NCBI GenBank assembly: GCA_933207985.1
Contig: OW240916.1
Span: 318,682,535 to 318,746,534, forward strand
Length of the DNA stretch: 64,000 bases
Direction of reading: 5' to 3'
DNA from: Pelobates cultripes
Taxonomy: Eukaryota > Chordata > Amphibia > Anura > Pelobatidae
Position 1 is the stretch's first letter, and every line of letters starts with the position of its first letter. The notes under the pieces were generated by a model. It was not told the origin of the DNA. It was given only the letters and a program-made list of their open reading frames with translations, and did no database searches. The translations under genes were made by a program, and so were the position numbers. This document shows positions 58,487 to 64,000 of the stretch, in pieces.

Positions 58487-58759
58487 TACATACTGCCCTG
58501 TTACACAAACACTCCCTCTGTAAATGCAATTTCCCCTTATGTGAGATATATCACACACTATTCTGCTGCAATCTTCTGCCTCCACATATCCCACTATTTC
58601 CGAGAAGATACCCACCTCAAGAAGTAGATCAAGGCGCTACACCCTCTTCCTATTTTTACGCAGTTTCTATTGGACCGGAATTGAGAGACTCTGGTTTGGG
58701 TGTTCAAGCTGTCTATCTCTTTCAAGCATACGTGCTAGAAACCAAGCTCACATATATCT

Positions 58760-61217
58760 GAAATCTATTCAGAACCTGCCCAGAACTGAGACTGGATGTG
58801 GATGACTACAGTGAGAATATTTGAGGAGGAGTGATGGGGGTGATGGAAAACAGAAAGACATCACGACACCGCAAACATAGAGATGTCGTCAGCAGGTTGA
58901 TGGTAGGCTGATGGTGGAAGATAGTGGGAGGACTGCTACCCTAAGCGTTTGGGCCATCTTTCGACACCTCTGTATTTCCCTACTGGTATCACTCCTAATC
59001 AAGTCCCTTTCCTACACAACTGAATCTAGTTACTACTACAACTCACAATTAAATAGACATTTGATAGGTGCTCTCAACCCATCATACGTCAAGGCAAACT
59101 TTCTAGGAGTGGACGGTATCCGGAGGGAAAAATAAAGAAGTTATAAAGAACCCAAGCTGTTCTACGCATTATTGAGATAAAGTTATTATGTGATTGAATT
59201 ATTTCTGTAAGAATCACTGGTATATAAAGATAAATAACTATTTTCCCCTTAAAATTAAAAATATTTCGACAAAATATACACAATCTGCTAAATGAAAGTG
59301 AAATTGTACTTATTTAACCATTGAGTCGGTACCGCTAGACATGCTTAACACAGCACTGAACAGACAGGGCTTTCTATGTTTGACATTATTTGAAGAGATT
59401 AGAAATGTTACAGGTTTGCAAAATGGAGAACGCGCCTGAATAGCAGATTTTACAGCTCTCTGTGCATAGTGTCATGTCTTCTTCAGGGGTTTTTGGAACT
59501 TCAATTCATTAGGCGGCTTTCTAAAGGAGTCCCCAGAATGATAATTTTCATAAACCTTTACAGTGCTTCCTGATTACACGTATAACTGTTTTATAGGAGA
59601 AACACTGCAGGTCAGATAACCTGGACTTATAGGACTGTAACACCAAATAGCGCAGGGCGCTAATCAGCCAGAAGGGAGTATTTTAGAATGGAGGAAGTGG
59701 AAAGGAGGAGGCATTGTTTAAAAGGTATTACGAATACAAATTACGCATGCACAAAATGATTTATTTATACAATTTGCACTGGTTCTTAGAGTGTCATTTT
59801 AATGTGTAAAAAAAAAACATTATGGAGGGATATACATAGACTCATTTTGGTTACATTATTTAAAAAAAATAAAAAAAAGACTAAAAAGTTAGACGCTAAG
59901 TTGAAATAATGAAAAAAAGAAAAGTAAAATAATGGGAAAAACCCCCAAACAATATAGTTAATAAAAAGCACATTTTCCCATTTAAAATTCCCTAAAAAAA
60001 TATGTTTTATTGGAAGTTCTTGTACAGAATGACCTTATTTCCAGATATTTACGTTGTGCTGTGTAATTCTGTATAAAGTTTGATAACAGCTGATTTGCTA
60101 CAAGATTCGATGAATGACTGGCATAATCAGGTGCGACCACAGCGCCGAAATATTGTAATTAAACGTGGGGGCCTCTGATTTACTCGTCATTTCTTGTGAT
60201 ATCCTTAGCACAGTATGAAGCTGTCTGTTACAGGTAGACACGGTGCTGTAATAACCCAAATCCTAGCAGTGTGATTTGCTTTATTACATTCTCATTCGCA
60301 ATTCTTGTTTCCCCACAAAGCATGGCAAATTGTCCCTGGACCCACAATACATTTTGGCAATATGTTGTTCACACTCCACCGGCTATTGATTTACTCTATT
60401 TATCATAACAAAATCATTTTGAAATGAACATTTTGCTGCCCATTTTCACAACTGCAAATAGCCAAGATCTTAGCGAGTTCAGTAAGTCCAACCGCGCCGG
60501 GTCAGAATTCGTCAGGCAGCTGTAATCAAAGTGTGAAAAAACAACTAATGAATAATGGTCGCACGTTGCCACAAACTAATTAACCAGGGTGAGACTGAAA
60601 CTAATGATAATATTTATCTAATATAATTTCACATCTGTTACTAGACGTTCCCTCTTTTCCACGCACTGTTTTGTGAATTATCGTCCAGCTTTCCAATATG
60701 AGCTATAATCATATAGCTAGGCATGATGTCGTTTGTGAGATACATTGTAAATGTAAATATTAACAGTGGGGAATATTTATTGTGGCGGATCTGACACTCC
60801 TGTGAAAGTTCACCCACCCAATAACTTCTAATGATGCATTTGCTGTGTTGAATAATATGCACTTACCTCATGTTTAGGCTCACAACATTATTTGTGGGCG
60901 TTGTACCCAAATATGCACATGTGCCTGTATGAAATGCACTGTAGGGGTTAAATTAATTTACATGACATGCCCTTGTTGTGCCAGGATATCCTAACATGCA
61001 GTGTAAATTGTAAAATAAAAAGTATTGTGAATTTAAAACAAGCAGGACCGACAACTTCAAACCCACATGGGACGATCCCTCTTTACATAACAAAAGGCCA
61101 TTGAAATGTTAAAACGCAGCTAGAATACTGGAACGAAATGGGAAAATTAATGTCAGATATTTACTTATGTTGAGAGACAACAGAAATATAGCATTTTCTC
61201 TTCTGCAAAAAATAAAA
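58760..61217. other. Unassigned, largely repeat-free
   Basis: No exon or named repeat. 60470-60760 holds GGCAGCTGTAATCAAAG, AACTAATTAACC and other transcription-factor-like cores and could be conserved non-coding. 59800-60000 is A/T-run rich. Confidence 0.35.
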
Positions 61218-61593
61218 TTAAAGGGACACTCCTGACACCATAACAAATTCATAAAAATTAAGTTGTTATGGTGCAAGTAGGTCCAAGGTGCCAAGTTACC
61301 TTCAAGGGTTAAACAATTAATAAATGGTTTAACCCCAAAGTCTTTAGTACAGCGCCCATATTCTCTGCCCTCCACTTCTGTTCGAGTGTCAGCTTATCGG
61401 TGTCATCTAGTCCCGGGCTTTCTGATTAAAGCCTCAGACTCAAATGGAAGCAGTACTGATGTGCGCTGGACTGAAGAGTTTGGGGTCAAAACGCTCATTA
61501 ACAGTTTAACCACTGAAAGTAAGCCAGCTCCAAGGACTTCTTTGCACCATAACAACTTTATTACAATAAACAGAGCATGGAGTGTTCTTTTAA
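61218..61593. mobile_element. TTAA-type MITE, tandem partner 1
   Basis: TTAA at 61218-61221 and 61590-61593. Left TTAAAGGGACACTCCTGACA; the right end, reverse complemented, is TTAAAAGAACACTCCATGC. 'ACCATAACAA' recurs inside each end. Confidence 0.75.
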
Positions 61594-62076
61594 AGGGACA
61601 CTCCAGATTCCTAAAGCACTTTAACTTGCTTAAAAGCTTTATGTGTGAAGAGTGTGTCCTCATTTTTTTCATTTTGTAAAAAGTACAGATTTCAATAGAA
61701 ATACACTTTTATAAATGATATTTTATAAAAATAAAATGGTTACACCTCCCTGGCTTTTCAAACAGACAACAGGTCCTGTTAATTCCTGGTTTCCTTAGCT
61801 TATTTGCACTGAACTCAAAAGGCAGCAATTGACTTCTCATTGAGCTGCTTTGGGAAGTCTGTGATTGGACATCCACAGAGAAGTCTGGGCGGGGCTAGAA
61901 GGGGAGAGCTTGTAAAGGCTGCAGACAAGAGATCTGCAGGTTTTGCAAGCTGTTTTTAGATATAACTCCAATGAAAATAATGCATAATTAAACACATGCA
62001 TGTTTTAATTTGGGGTAAATCTACCAAACAGCAATTTTTATGTATTCTGTATTTGGGCAGTGGAGTGTCCCTTTAA
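61590..62076. mobile_element. TTAA-type MITE, tandem partner 2
   Basis: Shares its left TTAA (61590-61593) with partner 1; right TTAA at 62073-62076. Left TTAAAGGGACACTCCAGATT; right, reverse complemented, TTAAAGGGACACTCCACTGC. Its interior is the reference for the fragments at 12297, 13323 and 14931. Confidence 0.8.
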
Positions 62077-62276
62077 GTCTGAATTCAATGCAAAGTATAG
62101 GGATGTGCGTATTTATCAATCACAGAATTGCCTACACAACTTTCAATAAGTTTATGTTAGGGAGTGAAATCATGCAAATAATAAATATAAAATATACATT
62201 TAAAAAACTTACACTCTGCCCTCACCAGCACATCTGTGAAGGTACAGGAGGACGGGTAAGAAACCATGCACACACC

Positions 62277-62837
62277 TTACATATACTGTTTGATATGACT
62301 ACTATAAAAATAAATAAAATAGCAGAAACGCATTTTTCTGTTTATTAGGTAGATCTTGAACAGTAGAGAAGCTCTGTAACAGGCAAAAAATACAACAATA
62401 TCTACAAGACAGACGACTATAGAAGTGGTTAGAGAATGATAAGCATATAAAATTGCTCCACGCTGTAAAGACAGCAGCGATAAATGAGCAGTCAGTGAAA
62501 TCCACCAAATAAAATATACAATCCTGGAACGTCTACAAACTGTTCTATTGAAATATACGGTCACTTGGTGCAGAGCTTTGTTAGTGCAAGATGTTCTAAT
62601 AAATAAAATTGTTGCTCTTTCAGACTTATTTAATTTACGTTTTAGAATGTTCATTCTGTCATCTAAACAATAGGAACAGGAATAGGGTGGTTGCGCACAC
62701 AATGGATGATAATTTTTCTGGTACTTGGTACAAGATACACAGATACTGTGACTATATAACATCTTCATAGGACAGTATGTATATATAAAACTAGAGTTAA
62801 GAAGATAATTGGAACACTCACAATTTTCAGAGCCCAT
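62277..62837 (-). CDS. Hypothetical 186-codon ORF with PHD-like Cys/His spacing
   Basis: The longest frame in the window that is neither a simple-repeat artefact nor a LINE. The N-terminal part has the cysteine/histidine order CEC ... ICVSC-x7-YHPLC-x5-SCSYC, close to the second half of a PHD-type zinc finger (Cx2C, Hx2C, Cx2C). The C-terminal 80 residues are hydrophobic (ILYAYHSLTTSIVVCLVDIV). It starts immediately next to the inverted repeat that ends the Penelope-like element. It has no splice or promoter evidence. It may be a retroelement ORF, part of a broken host gene, or chance. I do not assign a function. Confidence 0.25.
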   Translation of the reverse strand: MGSENCECSNYLLNSSFIYTYCPMKMLYSHSICVSCTKYQKNYHPLCAQPPYSCSYCLDDRMNILKRKLNKSERATILFIRTSCTNKALHQVTVYFNRTVCRRSRIVYFIWWISLTAHLSLLSLQRGAILYAYHSLTTSIVVCLVDIVVFFACYRASLLFKIYLINRKMRFCYFIYFYSSHIKQYM

Positions 62838-62848
62838 ATAAGTCGGCT

Positions 62849-62890
62849 CTGAACTGTAATAGCGGTTTCATCAATTATATGCAGGCACAC
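62849..62890 (+). repeat. Inverted repeat flanking the Penelope-like element, left
   Basis: CTGTAATAGCGGTTTCATCA and ATTATATGCAGGCACACGGCC, the reverse complement of 63957-64000 with one missing C. It may extend beyond the right edge of the window. Confidence 0.8.
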
Positions 62891-62985
62891 GGCCAGATAC
62901 AGGTCCCCCTGTAGTAGTTGATTTCAGGAACCAAATGTAGGATAAATCGAAACTTTTATTTGAACTAAATGTAATAAAAACGTAA

Positions 62986-63030
62986 GCACAACGCGTTTCA
63001 ACCATGCAAAGATAGGTCTTCCTCAGGTGC
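62986..63030 (-). ncRNA. Hammerhead ribozyme-like motif in the Penelope-like element
   Basis: Minus strand: stem I GCAC (63030-63027) pairs with GTGC (62989-62986). The core CTGAGGA (63026-63020) fits CUGANGA. An extra A (63019) is followed by stem II GACC (63018-63015) with GGTT (63003-63000) round an 11-nt loop, GAAA (62999-62996), and a minimal stem III (A-C / G-T around GC) ending T at 62990, the expected cleavage base before GTGC. It lies on the coding strand, 3' of the GIY-YIG fossil, where terminal-repeat hammerheads of Penelope-like elements are found. The extra A at stem II is a deviation. Confidence 0.65.
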
Positions 63031-63630
63031 ATATAACAAGGTAAATGAACATTATATTCTTTTATACCACTAACGAATTAGTTAACACTGACACACATGT
63101 GAATAAAAACAAGAACCAACCCCTTTGTCCATATAAGGAATTCTGGGTCGAAATTGCCACATTCAATATGGGGAGCAAAGCTATTTATTCCAATGGGTGT
63201 CCGGACGACCTTCCCAAGATGGCCTCGTATTGTGGATAATCACGTGTTACGGATACTTCTGATTTCCGTGCACCGTGTATTTTTCCAGCGGGCGTCAACA
63301 TTGTATGGTAAAAGGTTCCATCTAGACGTCCTTATCCCTCAATAGAGTCCATTTAGTCCACATAAGTCTGTAACACTCAAAACGGAAGTTTCCAAAAATT
63401 AGCATGTTTCAAGAGGACAAAAATAAGGGCAAAGAAATAGGGATAGATTAATGCTATTACCAGGAAATAGACGAAAAAATATAAATATTGAATTTTAAAT
63501 GTTTAAAATTAAATAAATTAAAAGGCAAACATATATTCAACCTTAAGAATAATAATGAAACCAATTTATTTAGGTAAACGTATATTTAAAACAAATTAAA
63601 AATAAATCATTAAAAATAAATGAAATATTA

Positions 63631-63957
63631 TTAGAGAATTGGTCCAATCTCAAAATCTATATTTAGTCCTTTTGGGCATAAAGTTTGTAACTCAAATATC
63701 CAGTTAACTTCTCTTTTACTCAAATTAAAAGCATTATTTCCACCTCTCCAGTGGGTTGACACTTTTTGAATTGCCATAAATTCCATTTCATTTGGATAGG
63801 AATTATGGATTTCCAAAAAATGCTTGAACAAACTATGATTTAAAAATCCAATTTTAATATTTCTAACGTGCTCATTTATTCTAGTTTTTAGGACTCTAGA
63901 TGTCTTCCCTATATATTGTAACCCACATGTACATGTTAATAAATAACAGTTAATAAA
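63631..63957 (-). pseudogene. GIY-YIG endonuclease domain of a Penelope-like element
   Basis: The minus-strand frame from 63957 reads AFINCYLLTCTCGLQYIGKT, SRVLKTRINEHVRNIK, then SLFKHFLEIHN, GGNNAFNLSKREVNWIFELQ, TLCPKGLNIDFEIG and a stop at 63631. YLLTC.CGLQYIGKT is the GIY-YIG core as seen in Penelope-like proteins. R..EH, the KRE.NWI..L.TL.P.GLN block and the distance between them also match that C-terminal domain, including the CxC of the zinc-binding knuckle. The frame is open here but stops occur upstream, and no reverse transcriptase is within the window. Confidence 0.85.
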
Positions 63958-64000
63958 GGCCCGTGTGCCTGCATATAATTGATGAAACCGCTATTACAGT

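Larger units (their letters stand above)
56221..58668. mobile_element. Composite element with ~130-bp inverted ends
   Basis: 56221-56346 (CATAAAAATAGGAGAGGGAG ... ATATCTCACATAAGG) is the reverse complement of 58536-58668 at roughly 80% identity. Between them lie a hairpin (56368-56434), a CAGGGGCAGAC-headed GC-rich block, a C-rich minisatellite, a truncated TTAA MITE (57746-57920) and a mariner derivative (58021-58486). I cannot name the family. The ends may be true terminal repeats or two opposed copies of one repeat. Confidence 0.4.
62891..64000 (-). mobile_element. Penelope-like element, 3' part
   Basis: The minus-strand GIY-YIG endonuclease fossil (63631-63957) is followed by an AT-rich 3' region and a hammerhead-like motif (63030-62986). 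Reverse transcriptase plus C-terminal GIY-YIG and ribozyme-bearing terminal repeats are the hallmarks of Penelope-like retroelements. The reverse transcriptase would lie beyond the window or is lost, because stops appear upstream of 63957. A 44-bp inverted repeat encloses the piece. Confidence 0.75.

Noticed and set aside
62849..64000. Hammerhead core at TTGATGAAACC in the flanking inverted repeat
   Set aside because: It lacks any stem II between the TTGATGA and GAAA parts, so it cannot form the fold; the better motif is at 62986-63030.

Overview
The window reads as nuclear DNA from a frog (order Anura). There are no operons. About half of the sequence is assignable repeats, and the signature is anuran: many TTAA-flanked T2/Kolobok-type MITEs with TTAAAGGGACACTATAG-like ends, the short CCCCTTAAGG palindromic MITE, a TA-flanked element with TATACTCGAGTATAAGCC ends, L2/CR1-like LINE 3' ends tailed with (AAT)n, Tc1/mariner copies, a DIRS-like element and a Penelope-like element. 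The species cannot be named from this. No complete host gene is visible. The best host-gene candidate is one 172-bp exon-like block at 28110-28281 with strong splice signals on both sides. The rest looks intronic or intergenic, with some repeat-free stretches that may be conserved non-coding DNA.

Layout. 1-5.9 kb: AT-rich DNA, a LINE tail, a T2 MITE, a CA minisatellite and a fossil retroelement end. 6-7 kb: dead Tc1 transposase (minus). 7.8-11.3 kb: two L2/CR1-like LINE fragments around an LTR-like element. 12.3-15.7 kb: nested TTAA MITEs, a small hairpin and a hammerhead-like ribozyme motif. 17.5-23.7 kb: a 55-bp satellite locus present twice with about 99% identity. One copy holds a TA-flanked insertion, the other is an empty site, and there is a 100-N gap. 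This looks like two haplotypes joined in one scaffold. 23.6-26.7 kb: a 487-bp near-perfect inverted duplication. 26.8-31.9 kb: antisense retroposon, the exon candidate, a gag-like fossil and a 0.2-kb direct duplication carrying a splice acceptor. 33.5-36.5 kb: a higher-order minisatellite (period 115 bp) split by a 2-kb hAT-like element. 36.6-44 kb: LTR-like element, MITEs and unassigned DNA. 44-51.7 kb: an onion of nested insertions (CR1-like fossil, CCTTAAGG MITE, DIRS-like element with an internal complementary region, two opposed LTRs, Tc1 N-terminus). 52-54.8 kb: L1-like retroposon inside a CA minisatellite. 56.2-58.7 kb: composite element with long inverted ends. 61.2-62.1 kb: two MITEs sharing one TTAA. 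62.3-64 kb: a 186-codon ORF with a PHD-like Cys/His pattern and the 3' end of a Penelope-like element with a GIY-YIG fossil and a hammerhead-like motif.

The elements do not form a pathway. What unites them is insertion chronology and recurring nucleic-acid folds: hammerhead-like motifs at retroelement ends, an LTR hairpin whose arms change together between copies, and GC-rich palindromes at an assembly junction.
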